Positions 44,255 through 56,200 of a stretch of DNA of 64,000 bases are shown here, one piece after another; position 1 is the stretch's first letter; each line of letters starts with the position of its first letter. The notes beneath the pieces were generated by a model. That model made no database searches and was not told the DNA's origin. It was given only the letters and a program-made list of their open reading frames with translations. Source of the DNA: Symbiodinium sp. CCMP2592 (taxonomy: Eukaryota > Sar > Dinophyceae > Suessiales > Symbiodiniaceae); contig CAJNDT010000505.1 in assembly GCA_905221615.1 (NCBI GenBank), positions 99,501 through 163,500 of the forward strand, read 5' to 3'. A program made the translations under genes and the position numbers.

Positions 44255-47200
44255 CGTGCGAGGCGCGAGATGCAGAAGATGACCTACGACCCAGCCAAGG
44301 AGGGCGAGGTGAAGGCACCCAACTATGCCTCCAAGCTGGTTTAAGGTTTGGGGTGCACCCCGAGCTGCAAAGGCAGACAGTTCGTGGCAACTGAACTTTA
44401 GCCGAAACTTAACACCAATCCCCAAACCAAAACCTAAATCCCCAACCCAAACGATCTGAGGTTGGCTGGGACAAGGAGATTGACGACGATTTCAAGAAGC
44501 TCACGGTTGGCCCAGTCAAGGGCGGCAGGCGAGCCGCCGAGCCTGTTTGGTGCACTTATCCACTCATTTTTACTCGTAGCTGGTATGGTTTAGGGCCAAA
44601 GTTTGGGGTTTAGGGCAGGACTCGACTTACAATTCCGAGCAGTGAGAGCTCATGATCAGCTAGCACCCTTGAAATCTCGGCCTCCGGGCAGGCCTTATGG
44701 CAAGATCTGTGATTCCGCCCTGGATTTGATTGGCTTCACCCCGTCTCCGGGCCGCAGGCAGTTGACAAAGAATCAGAAGAGCCTGTGCCCCCACTTGGTA
44801 TCAGCAAGAAGACGAAAAATGCCAAATCCCGAGCCAGCTGCCATGAATGCAGAAACAACTGCGCCATGCTTGGCCAAGGATGGTTCGCATGTCGCGATTT
44901 GCCAAGTTCTTCGCAGCTCGGAAAGCAAGACCTTCAGGCTTGTCGGGGTAGGGTCGAGAAATCGTCGAGCAACTACGGAACTACGATGCAGCGCTGGGAA
45001 GACCGAAGCAAGGCCACGAGATGTAGTGCTCCGTGCCTTCTTCCGAGGATGTGGATTGCGATCTCCTTGCCAAGGCAGGAGTCGGTTTCGGAAGGGCTGT
45101 AGAGGGGCCTTGTGGGGTACTAGAAGGGCTGTATAGGGTGTTGAATGGGGTTGCTTGATCTTAGGCCACACCATTTACTAGTGTACAGCAGATTCCCGGT
45201 TAAACCGGCCTGCAAACCACAAAAGAAAGACTCCCAAACACGGTGACAGACCGGAAAGGTTGAGCTCTTCAACGCCGGCGGCTCTGTCAAGGCACGGTCC
45301 CCCATTTTTCTCGATTCAAAGACGCATGACACCACCTCAAACTACTAAGCCCTAACATCCCTAAACTCAGACCCAGCACACAAAACCCCCTGCATCCAAG
45401 ATCCCAGACCGAAGCCTAAACCTGATCTTAAACTCCTGAGCCCCACCTCCAGCACCTTTTCGTTGCCTGCGTGGGAAGACTTAAGAGTGAGGACCGCATT
45501 GCCAAGAGGATGGTCGAGGAGGCTGAGAAGCCACTCGGTCTGCGACTATGGGTGGGAAACGAAATAATAGGACGTAAGATTTCGGGTTTCGGATCTATAG
45601 GAGTTATGGGGGTTTGGATTTATAGGAGTTGTGATTTCGGGTTTCTGTCTGTGTGACGATGCCGACATGTGCCTCGTGCATATGCTCGGGTCCGTCTGAT
45701 TCCCTTGACAACCGGATCCAGTGCGGAAGGGATGACACATCCCTAGTAAGATCACTCCAAAACACCAAATTCCAAGACACCCTAAACACTGAACCCCTAA
45801 AGCTTAAACTCTAAACCGCTAAACTTGAAGCCAAAACCCGAAGGAAGGCCCCCGCCTCTGCAACTCCCCCAATTTTTAGAACGACGAAGTGGTCCTTGAC
45901 CCAGGAGCGGCCGCATCAAGCCCGGTGGTGTCCTGAGTTGCTGTCAGAGAGGGTTTAGGGTTAACGTTAATTAGCCCTGAATAACCTACCTTTTCAGGGC
46001 TCCTTATCGTGGTTTCTTCATATAAGTCCTCAAAAAAATGTAGGTTCTTCGGGGTTTAGGGTTAAGGGTCCCCAGAGATCCCAATACCCCTTAATTCAGG
46101 AATATACCAAATCATGATATTAAGGCCTCGATCATTTAAGGTCTATTCCTTAATTAAGGGGTTTAGGGTTCTCTGGGTCGAAATTTAGGATAGAGACCCC
46201 ATAGACTCTTCTTGGGGCTTCGCGGTGTAATGTCGCGGCCTCGATGATTAGAATAGGGTTTGGGGGATATCTTATTTAAAATTATGAGGAGGAATCCCGT
46301 GATCTTGCTGACCTACCTCCTCGTGGTGATCACGGGCCTTCTGGTGCGAAAAGGTAGCGGCCTTCCTACTGTGGCTATCCTGTGCTGCATGCTGTTGGGA
46401 GGTCATGTCCTCTCCTTCGTTAGGCGATGTCTGTGCCACCGGGCCCTAAGGTGTCGTGCTTTCGTCCGCCTGTTGCTTGATGCCGGTTGTGGCGGACGGG
46501 CCTTTCTTTGCATTCACACTTGCTTCCCATGCAGGGGGTCGCGCAAGCCCTTGATCCGTCCTGCCCTGGTCGGTCCTGTGCTTTGCCTTATGTCCAGGTG
46601 CACTCCTTCGTCCGTGTTGGTGGGCGGGCGGCGCTTTGCTGGGCCGCGCCGTCCTGGTCGGTGCTTGCTGTCACTTGGGGTTCGCGTGCCTTTGCGCTTT
46701 CCACTTTTGCCGGATGCCGTTGATCCTCTTCTCGGGGGGGCCGGGGGTGCTGCGGCCACCCGTCGCCTTAAGGCTGAGAAGGCTCTTCATGCCGATGTCC
46801 ACGCTCTCGCTCAGCAGGTTGCCTCCCTTTCGCGGGTCGTCGCTCACATGCGTGATCCGGGTCAAGGCCCCAAGCCTCGCCGACAGCCTAGGCCTCGCAG
46901 GCCTACCAAACCTTCGGTGCCTGACTCCTCTTTATGGTCCAAGCTTGTTGGGTTTTATCATACCGTCGATGCGAGTGTTCCTCCCAGTGATGCTGCCATC
47001 CGGACCGTCCTCACTCGCCTTCTCGGCACATCCTCTGAGCCCTCTGGTTCTGTGCCTACTTTCTGGCCTCCGCCGCCGGCTCCTGGCCCAGATGCTGCAT
47101 CATCTAGGCAGACCGGTCAGGTTGGTTCTCCCCGCCCTCGCTTGTGTCAGGCTCAATGGTCCGCCTCTGTCACCAGTTTGCGCTCCTTGTTGTCTGGTAA

Positions 47201-50200
47201 GGTTGAGGGCCCGGCTGTCGTGTTGGTTTTGAACGATTCTGAGTTGAACGACGTCCAGCTTGCGGTTTCGTCTACTGGCAGTAAGTTCCCGGTCACTGCG
47301 GTTTTTCTTGACAGTGCGGCCGCGGATGCGCAGGTTCTGGTTGAATCCCACCGCACGTCCGGCCCCGACTTGCGTCCCGCGAAGTTGCACGCTTTTGGCC
47401 CCCTTGCCGAAGCCCCTCGCCTCTTGGAGCCTCGGGCTGCCCCGCAGTTTGATGACAACCCCAATGTGCGAGGAGACGCTTCCGAGGTCGTTGTTTGTCG
47501 CCTCACTTTGGTTAAGGAGTACTGTTCGGCTGAGCTGTTTGCTAAAGCTCATGCTAAGCCACAGGCCCTCGCCTCCCTCACTTTGCGTATTGTTGCCCTC
47601 CAGCAGGTCATCCGCACGCATGGTGGCGTCGCTTATCCGGAAGAAGTCACTGCATTGGTTAAGGTCCCTGCCAGTGCTTGTTCTGGTTTTCTTGCTGCTT
47701 CACTGCCAGTTGGGGCCTTTGTGTCTAAGCACCGGTCCACGGACGTTAAGGTCACGTGGGTCGCCCGGCCCACCAGCTCTACTGCTTCCGACTACTTTGC
47801 CAAGGCTCTCTCTGTTGCCTCCGCCCATGACGTCACTTGCGTACCGTTCTGGGGGGCGTTCTAACCTTGGGGTTCGCCTCCACGTTGCTGCTGCCACGCG
47901 TCCCGAGCCTCAAGGCTGCGTTGCTCCGAGATGGACTGTCGTCGGGGCTCCCGCACACTGGGTTTTTGATGACGTGTCGCAGTGGGTTGTTGCCCGTGGC
48001 TTCGCCAATCCTGCTGGGTTTCAACGGGTTGGCTCTTGCAAGTGGCATTTTCGTGCCTGGCCTGTCGACGGTGCGGGCCCCGCGTGTTTTTCGTCCGGCC
48101 TAGCCATTGTCGCTGCTGCTCCGGGTCGTTCCCGAAAGCCTAAGGCTGACCACACCGGCCCTCCTCAGTGGGGTCCGCCGTCCACCCGTGCTGTGGCTCC
48201 TCCGCGAGAATCCGCGCCTGCTGATGTCTCTATCGTTGACAGCGACGATGACATGGAGCACGTTACTCCTTCTGCTCCCGTCATTGATGAGGCCGTGGTG
48301 TCCGCCGGTGTCTCTCCGGTGCGGTCTCGCTCCCCTCCTCCCAGCCGTCGTCCGTCCGCAACAGCTGGTCCGGGCTCCAATGGCCCGGCTTTGGACTTTT
48401 ACCGCGCTGAGGCTTTTGACGTCGTCGAGTGCGGCGGACAGGGTGACTGTGCTTACACGTCTTGCGCTCGAGCCTTGGCTTTTCTTGAAGGCTCTAATCC
48501 TCCTGACGAGGAACTGGCCCCTGCTGGCATCTTGCAAGCTCACCTGCGAGTCGTCGCTGCTAAGGATCTGCAGAAACACCAGGGCGATTATGAGTATCTC
48601 CAGGGAGACGTCCTTGCTAAAGCTTCCAGCATAGCTACTGCTGGAGTATGGGCAGACTCTGTGTCCCTCCAAGCTGTCTCAAATGCTACCGGAGCGGAGC
48701 TCCGGGTGTGGGCGTTTGACGCCAAGCTCAAACGTTGGCAACTATATGTGGTGACTCCTCGCAAATACCGAGGCAAAGGCGCTCACTCTCCTAAGGTGCT
48801 GTGGCTTGTTCTCGAGGCTTGGCATTATAGGTGGATCTTGATGGGGGGGCGCATGCTTTGCAGGGCGGGGCTCCTCACAGCGATGTTGCGTCCTACTGCG
48901 GCCGCATGCTTGGTCTTTCATCGGCCTCTTCTGTTGGTGGTGCGTCAGGCTCAGGTCCCGCCGGTGGGCGCTCAGTGCGGCCTCGCACGGCGCCTCGCGC
49001 CACCTCGTCTTCTGCACGAAACAAAGTGCTTGGACTTCGGCGCACGGCCTCTGCCGGCGCGTCTGTTGCGAGCCCTAAGGCCTCTGCGAAGCCTGTTCGT
49101 CGAGAGTATTGGGTCGTGCTGACACTGCTTCGCTCGCTGACTCCACCGCTGATGACGTTCACGTTGGCCCTTCTGACCCTTTGCCTTACTTGTGCCCGTG
49201 TGGGTGGTCTCCCCCGGTAGGCCACCGCCAGTTAACCCGGTGTGCGGCGGCTCACTGGAAAACTTGTCAGGGAGGGCCGCCCCCTCCCATTAACCTTGCC
49301 TACAAGGCCCACGTCAACCGCCGTGCCCACGCTGCCTACTCCACGTCTACTGCGGCCCGCGCTGTCGCCAGGTTCCGTGCCAAGCTTAAGAAACTGTCCA
49401 AACGCACCTCCAAATGCGTCCAGGCGATCTGTCAAATTGATTTGGAGACGCCCGCCTACGAGTCGGCCAGAGTGGCCCGCTTTTACACTTGCACGCGCTG
49501 TGGGCGTTCGGCGCAGCTCTCCAACTTTTGGAAGATGCCTTGCAAGAAGGCTTCGGTTAAGGTCACTCAGTATGCCTTTCAGTGTTTTGGGATGGGTAAG
49601 GCTTGGACTCGTCGCCACACCGCGTGCCGTAAGGAGTCGCAGAAGCACACTCCCTCTCACCAGCCTGCGTACAAGGCTGCGCGTCGCCTGCGTCGCAAGG
49701 CTTCAACTTCGTGACTAGGTTCCTGGTTTCTTAGGGGGTCTTGGGATTGGTCTTCGGTGCTTGACCCGCTATGGGGTGCAGCGTCTCTGTCTGTGACACC
49801 GCCCGCTTCTCTCACTGCTCTGTCTGTTGTATCGCACAGCGTCACTTTGCTCACCATGGCTCGCTTACTTGAGGTTTTCTCTCATGCGCGCGGCTGTGGC
49901 GCTAACGTGATCTGTCTTCAGGAAACTCGCCACCCGCCTGGTGGCTTTCGTTGAGCCTCTTCGGTTTTGGCTCGGCATGGATGGGCTGTGCAGTGGTCGG
50001 CTGCTTCTGGTCTCGATGCCCGCGGGCGTCGCCGCCACGGTGGCTCCGCTTTGGCTTGGAGTCTTTCGCTTGGCAGGGGTCGGCCCTTGGTGTCTCCTGA
50101 CCACCGTGTTTGTGGACGTGCCTGGCCTTTTGGCACTGTCGTCTCTGCCTACGGCCCTGCCGACTCGCCTGACTTGCGTTGGCTGGCTCACCTGCTCGGC

Positions 50201-53200
50201 TTCGCTGAGGCCTACGCTTCTCCTGCGTATATCATTGGGGACCTCAACTGGCGCTCGTCTTACACTACGATCCTTCCTCGCACGTGGCGGGTGTCCCAGG
50301 ATCATCCCACTGTCGATTCGGGCAATGCAGGGCCGTCTCGGTGCCTCTCTTTCTGTAGTGAGGTCGGCCTCTCGGGGCCTCTGCTGCCGTCTGGTACCAC
50401 CATGCTGCCCGGCATTCCTCATCATGCCGCCTGTCTTTGGACTTTACCGCTTGCCTTTGAAGTTGCGCAGAGGGTTTTGTTTCGTGCGCGCCGCTGCACC
50501 GAGTACTGCCCTGGGCGCGACCCCTCTTTGGCGGAACAACACAGCTTTTTGCAGGCCCTCCACGCTTGTGGTCCTCCCAGCCGTTCTTTGTCTGAGTGGC
50601 ACGCTCGCGCTACCGCCGTCTTTGAGGCTGCTGTTTCTGCTCAGGTGTGCGTCGCTTCTCACGCCCCTGAGCGTCTTAAGGGTTCGCCGGTTTCCTTGAA
50701 GCCTGCTGTCTCTGGCCACTTGTCCTGCACCGACAGCGTTCTGTTGCGCCGCTGGCGTCGCCTCCATCGAGCTGCTGCGGAGCAGTGGAAGTCTCACCGT
50801 CTCAGCTCGCTCTCTGCTTCGCAACATCGTCATTGGACTGCTGCCTGCCGTGGCGGCCTCACGGCTGCCGTCCCGTCCTCTCAAGAGGAGGCCCTTCGGT
50901 TGGCTTTGCCGCCATCACTCGCCTTGAACTTGAAGCTTCTCGCCAGGCCACCTCCACGTGGAAACTTGCTTTTCAACAGTGGAATCTTCGTGCTGTGAAG
51001 GCTGCCAAAGCGGTTCTCCACCCTGCTTCGGCGGCGCCTGCCTCCACTGGGGAGGACTTGCGGTCTGACTGCTTGCCCACTTTCCGTCCTGAGTCCCCTG
51101 CATTGGCTCGTGACTTTGGGGCCTCCTGGCGTGGTTTAGCTGAAGAGGCTCAGTTGGCCCCCGTGGCTGCTCGGCCCTTCGAGGTGCCCTACTCTGCTTT
51201 CGTCGGTGCCCTTGCTCGCTCTAGTGGTGCCCCTGGCCTAGACGGCTGGACCGCTCGCGAAGTCAAATGGCTGCTTAACAACTGTCCCCAACTCGTTGGT
51301 GAGCTGTACGAGGTTCTGAGTGCTGCTGTCGTGAGCCCCAGTTCCACGGGCGCCGACACTGAGGCTTGGAAGTGTTTCTTTGCTTGGCGACTGGTTGGTG
51401 TTCCCAAGCGTGATTCCAGTGCGGTGCGTCCTGTTGCCGTTGGGTCCGTCCTGCTAAGGGCTTGGCAGCACGCCCTGTTGAGCCTGCTTCCCGAGTTGCC
51501 TCACGGACAGTGGGGGGGACGGCCCCAGGTTGGTGTTATTCATGCCGTCCTGGACTGGTGGTCCCATCCAGGTCACCGCGGTGCCGAATTGGACTTGTCG
51601 AAGGCTTTCGATACCGTGCAATGGTCTGCCGCCGCCGCTTCTTTGATATCTTTGATTCACGCCGGCACTCCCGCTTCGGTCGTTGCGTTCCTTGGTAAGG
51701 TTTGGGCTGGGGAGAGGTTCTGTAGTTTTAGCGGTTCGCTAGCTCGTCCCTTTTCACCTTCCCGCAGCATCCCGCAAGGTGATCCCACTTCACCAAACGT
51801 GCTTGCACAGGTGTTGCGTCCGTGGCACACTTTGGTGTCGCGCGCCTGCCCCGGCATTGCGGCGTGGGCTTACGTTGACGACAGGTCGCTCCGGTGTTCC
51901 CTGGGCCCCGAAAGACTTCAGGCAGCACTTGACGTCACTGCCCGCTGCGATCAAGCTTTAGGCTTGGTTGAGAATCTCGGTAAGCGTCAACTGTGGCAGG
52001 ACGACCAAACTGTTGAGCATCTTGGGCTGCGCCTCTCGCCTGCTAGTTCTCAACCTCCGTGCTTACGAGCTGGTTGGGAGCCGGTCTGTGATTTGATTGC
52101 CCTTCTGCCTCGCCTGCCTGGCGGGTTTGCCATCCGCGCGGCTGCCGCGCGCGTGTTTGTCAAGCCCACGTGGGAATGGCCCCTTCCTCTCTTGGAAGCT
52201 CCTCCGTGGGATATCACCCTTCGTCTTCAGCGGGCTCTGTTGTGCAGTTGCTCCACTTGGTGGTGCCGTGGGCGAGTGTTCGCTGACAATGTCGACGTGC
52301 AACCTCAGTATGGGAGTGCGGTTGCGGCCCTGTCACGCGCTGCTACCCTCCCCTGCACCCCTCAGCTTATCGCGTGTGTCAAATTGCATGCCGCTCAGCT
52401 TGGGCTTCAGGTTCAGCAGCGTGGCCCTGCCACTTACGTCCTCTTCGTGCCGCGTGGTGACGTCCGCGCTCGCCAGCTTCTGTCACCCGGCCTTCCTGTG
52501 AGGTGGAGAGGTGTCATTGACGCTGGCACTCCTCCTGGGCAACATGCTTTGCGCCTTTTGGCTCGCCATAAGTGTCTTAGCCACGCCAACCTCAGTCGTC
52601 ATGATGCCGAGGGTCTCCTTGAGGCTGACCTTACCCTGTCTTCTGATAAGGTTTGGTGCGATTGGGTTTCCTCGCTCTCTAGTGACCATAGCCTGTTCCT
52701 CCGCATATTTCGTGGCGGTGCTGTGTCTTCTCCTGCGCGCCGACAGCGTCTCAATCCTGACACGTCATGCCCTTTCTGTGGTGTGCCTTGGGCTTCCTTT
52801 GGGCACTGGTGGGCCCAGTGTCCACGTTTCCAACCGATGCGTGCGAGTTTGGTTCGCGAGTTCTCTCTGCCTCCACGTTGGTTCTCTCGTCAGCCTCGAT
52901 GCACGGCCAAATCCGGATGGGTTGTGTTTCGTGCCAGTCCCAATCGAAGGCGACGTGCTCACATGCAAATTGCATCATGCCGGCTTGGCATCCACATCAT
53001 TGCGTGCACTTGGGAAGGCAATCCCCAGCTCGGTCTTCACGATCGCATTGCTGAATCCGACTGACTCCTGCCCCTTCCTTTCGGTTTAGGGTTTTGGGTA
53101 CTTGCCTGAGTGCTTGCTGCGGCCGGGCAGTTCTGCGCCCTCAGGCCTGACTGCCAGTGGCACGGGGAGTCGTTGCTCCCGCCGACTGCAGGTTTGCTTT

Positions 53201-56200
53201 TGCTTTGTTCAGGGTTTTCCCCCCCTCGCCCCTAGGGTTTAGGTCCCTGGGTTTCCTGCCTCGCATGCCGCGGCATGCGCTTCGCCGCGTGGGCTTGGTC
53301 CCTACGGGATCGAGGTTACTGCACTTCAACCAATTTGAGGAGGAATCCCCAAAATAACTACGCTTACGGCTTAGGATGATCAGGACTTAGGAAGTTTAGG
53401 GTGCGAGCTTCGTGCCCTAGCATCCATGGGGTTTCGGGGTGCTGAAGCTTTGGGGAATCCCTGAACCCTGGACCCTAAACTAAACCTTAATCGCACTTTA
53501 AAAAAGAAACCTTAGTCGCCCTAATCCCTGCAAGCCCTATCTATACACCCTAAACCCTAAACATTACTATCTACCCTAGGCCCTAAACCCTATAATGTTT
53601 CGCTCTTTCCAGGCGACATCCTCATCGAGGCCACCAGCGGCAACACAGGTGTCGGACTCTGCCTCGTCTCAGCCATCAAAGGCACAAAGGGCACGGAAAG
53701 AGAGGGTTTAGGGTTTAGGGGGGACTTTGGGAAATTTTGAAACTCTGGGATTTGGGGCTTATGTAGGGGTTTTTGCACTCTTAGGGTGGGGGATCTCGAA
53801 GTTGTGGACTACGAGCTTTAGAAAAACCACCATGTATCATCAAGGAGGCATGCTGCAAACTATTACTTCGCTCCACAACAGGCTACAAGCAGATCATTTG
53901 CTTGCCGCAGCCGGGAGCTTGGAGTGCTCATGGCATTTGCAGAACGGCAATGGGCTCTCCACGCGAAGTTAGTTCCCTGAACTTCCGAAAGCCGTGATAC
54001 TTAATATTTAGAGGAGAGTTTTGGGGTATAGTATATTCTCAATGAGTTTTAGGCCCCTGTAGTATCCCTAAAGTCCGAAACCCCGGATGACCAAATCCGC
54101 AATCCCCAGGAAGATGTCCGGCGAGAAGGTGAACACGATGAAGTGCCTGGGAGCAGAGATCCTCCGCACACCCACGGAGGCTCGGAACTCTGACTCTTTC
54201 CTGGCTCAGTCCGGGTTGCGTGTGTCTGAGATAGGGTTTAGGGTTTAGGGTGATGGGGGTTGTGCAACAGACTTCGGTGCTGGAAATGAAAGCAGCTATT
54301 CCAGCTTCGTATCTGTTCATCGGTCAAGCCTTGAAACTCCCATCCTGGACACGTGCCTGGCTGTTTCCAACAAGTGGGCATTGGCTTTCTCCAGGCTGCC
54401 TGGGACGCGGAGGACAGCCACATCTTCCTGTCTGCCCGACTGGCAAAGGACTTGGGCAGGGGCCTCAGCTCAGATCTGAGCTGTGACGGTTATGAGCGAC
54501 ACGAGTAACAGTATGTCAACTAATCCGCAATCCGGGCTATATGTTGACGGAGCAGTTCGCTTCCGTGAATAGTAGCCAGGCAGACAGTTGCCCGTAGGCC
54601 GCGCCCGTAGCCACTAATTCAGTCCTCCCCAGACGGCTGATGATTCGACTTCTCATAGCTGATCCAAACACCCGGTATCGACAGGCCTGAGATGTTTAGA
54701 GTTTAGGGCTTTGAAGCTTACCCCAAACCCAAAGCCCTATAAGTCCTACATAAGTCCTATAGGGTATGGTTTTTACTATCTTGTTGGCTTTTCGTGCGAC
54801 CGACGGCTTGAGGCGGCCACGTGCTCGACCAGTACAAGAACGCCGGCAACCCTTTGGCCCACTACGATGGCACGGCCGAGGAGATCGCCGAGCAGTGCGA
54901 AGGTTGGGGTTTTGGGGTCCAGGTTCCAGAAGGCTTTACGGCGATCCCTGCCAGGCAAGCTGGACTACATGATCATGTGCCCTGGTTGCTTCAAGCTCTT
55001 GCCACGGTGGAGTTGCTGTTGAGAAGGGTGCAGCAAAGGTCCACTGGTACTGGCGGAACCATGACCGGCGTGGCCAAGAAGCTCAAGGACCGCACGGGAG
55101 CTGTGTACCTTTCGTATCTCCCACTTCCGCAGCAGTGCAAAGCTTGGCACCGTCTTGGAAGCTCCAAATCCACAGTGGATTCGGTTGTGCAGGAGCTGAT
55201 TCCCGGCGTGCAGGCCGCGGCCCTGGATGCGGCATGTTCCATCAAAACCAGGGTCAAGTTGCAAGGTCACGCCTCGGTAGCACAGGGCGACAGGCACGTA
55301 CCAGAACTTCCGAGGTCGTGGGTGTTGACCCATTCGGCAGCATTCTGGCCCGGCGGCTCAAAAGCCAGCATCGGTATTATGTCTGAGTAACTTGACCCGG
55401 AATTGCTGCTTAGGCCGAGCCAGCCCATGTGAACGAGAAGTCCACTCGCACAGGGCAGGAGAAGTCTCCCCGCCGCAGTTGGAAGACATCCCTTCGTTAT
55501 CTTCGTTTCAATTGTAGCACCGCCTTAGCTACAGAAACTATTTGTACGTCTGTATAATGTACTGTATGTGTATAAGTACTGTACAATATGCATATATATA
55601 TATATATATGGTAACCCCCCCAAGAACTACCCACCTTCGTCACACTTATCCGTCTGACTATCTATCTATCTACCTATCCATCTATCCATCTATCTATGCT
55701 TTGTTGTTCTCTCTCCCTCGCTGCATATATACAAGTGTATATGTACGCAAAAGTCTGTATTGTATATAAGTAGTCTATGTAGTGTATATGTGGTGTATGT
55801 ATATGATGCGTGTAACGTAGGTGTTGTATGTAATGTACGGTCTGTGATGTATGGAATGTCCGTAATGTAATGCTGACAAATATGCGCTGTATGCAATGTA
55901 AATCATTGCATGTCTCTGTAATAATATGCCTGCATGCATGCCTGTGTATATGCTGGTCTGTCTGCCAGCCTGCCTGTCTGCCTGTCTACCTGTCTGTCCG
56001 TCTGTCATCGTCTGTGCATCTTTTATCGTCTGTCCGGCTGTCCGTCTGTCAGTCAGTCTGCTTGTTCTTCTGTCCTCATGACCTTCTGTCTGTCTCTGTG
56101 TGTGAATGAATGTATGTAGTCATGTACGTATGAATGTCGTGTGTATGTTATGTACTTGTGTATGTATGTCTGTATGCATGGATGAACGTATGATTGACTG

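Larger units (their letters stand above)
46299..53335 (+). mobile_element. Non-LTR retrotransposon with OTU, APE-endonuclease and RT domains (~7.0 kb)
   Basis: Flanked by a 14-bp direct repeat and lying in a CBS intron, in the sense orientation. Protein-coding content in order: a Pro/Ala-rich N-terminal region, an OTU-type cysteine protease domain, a Cys/His zinc-finger region, an APE-type endonuclease, a reverse transcriptase and a C-terminal CCHC knuckle. The 3' end has no poly-A; the 3' untranslated part is about 270 bp. Its codon usage (frequent CTT, GTT, GCC, TCC) differs from host exons. The reading frame is interrupted by four single-base shifts at G-runs and two in-frame TGA codons. 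Clade not determined. Confidence 0.93.

Noticed and set aside
45886-45945. Exon-like frame NDEVVLDPGAAASSPVVS in the CBS gene
   Set aside because: The exon ending at 45,537 joins the exon at 53,613 in perfect phase to give the expected CBS sequence; inserting this piece breaks the alignment.
46260-46298. Start of the retrotransposon ORF at 46,260
   Set aside because: This part lies outside the target duplication and is host repeat DNA that happens to be open in the same frame.
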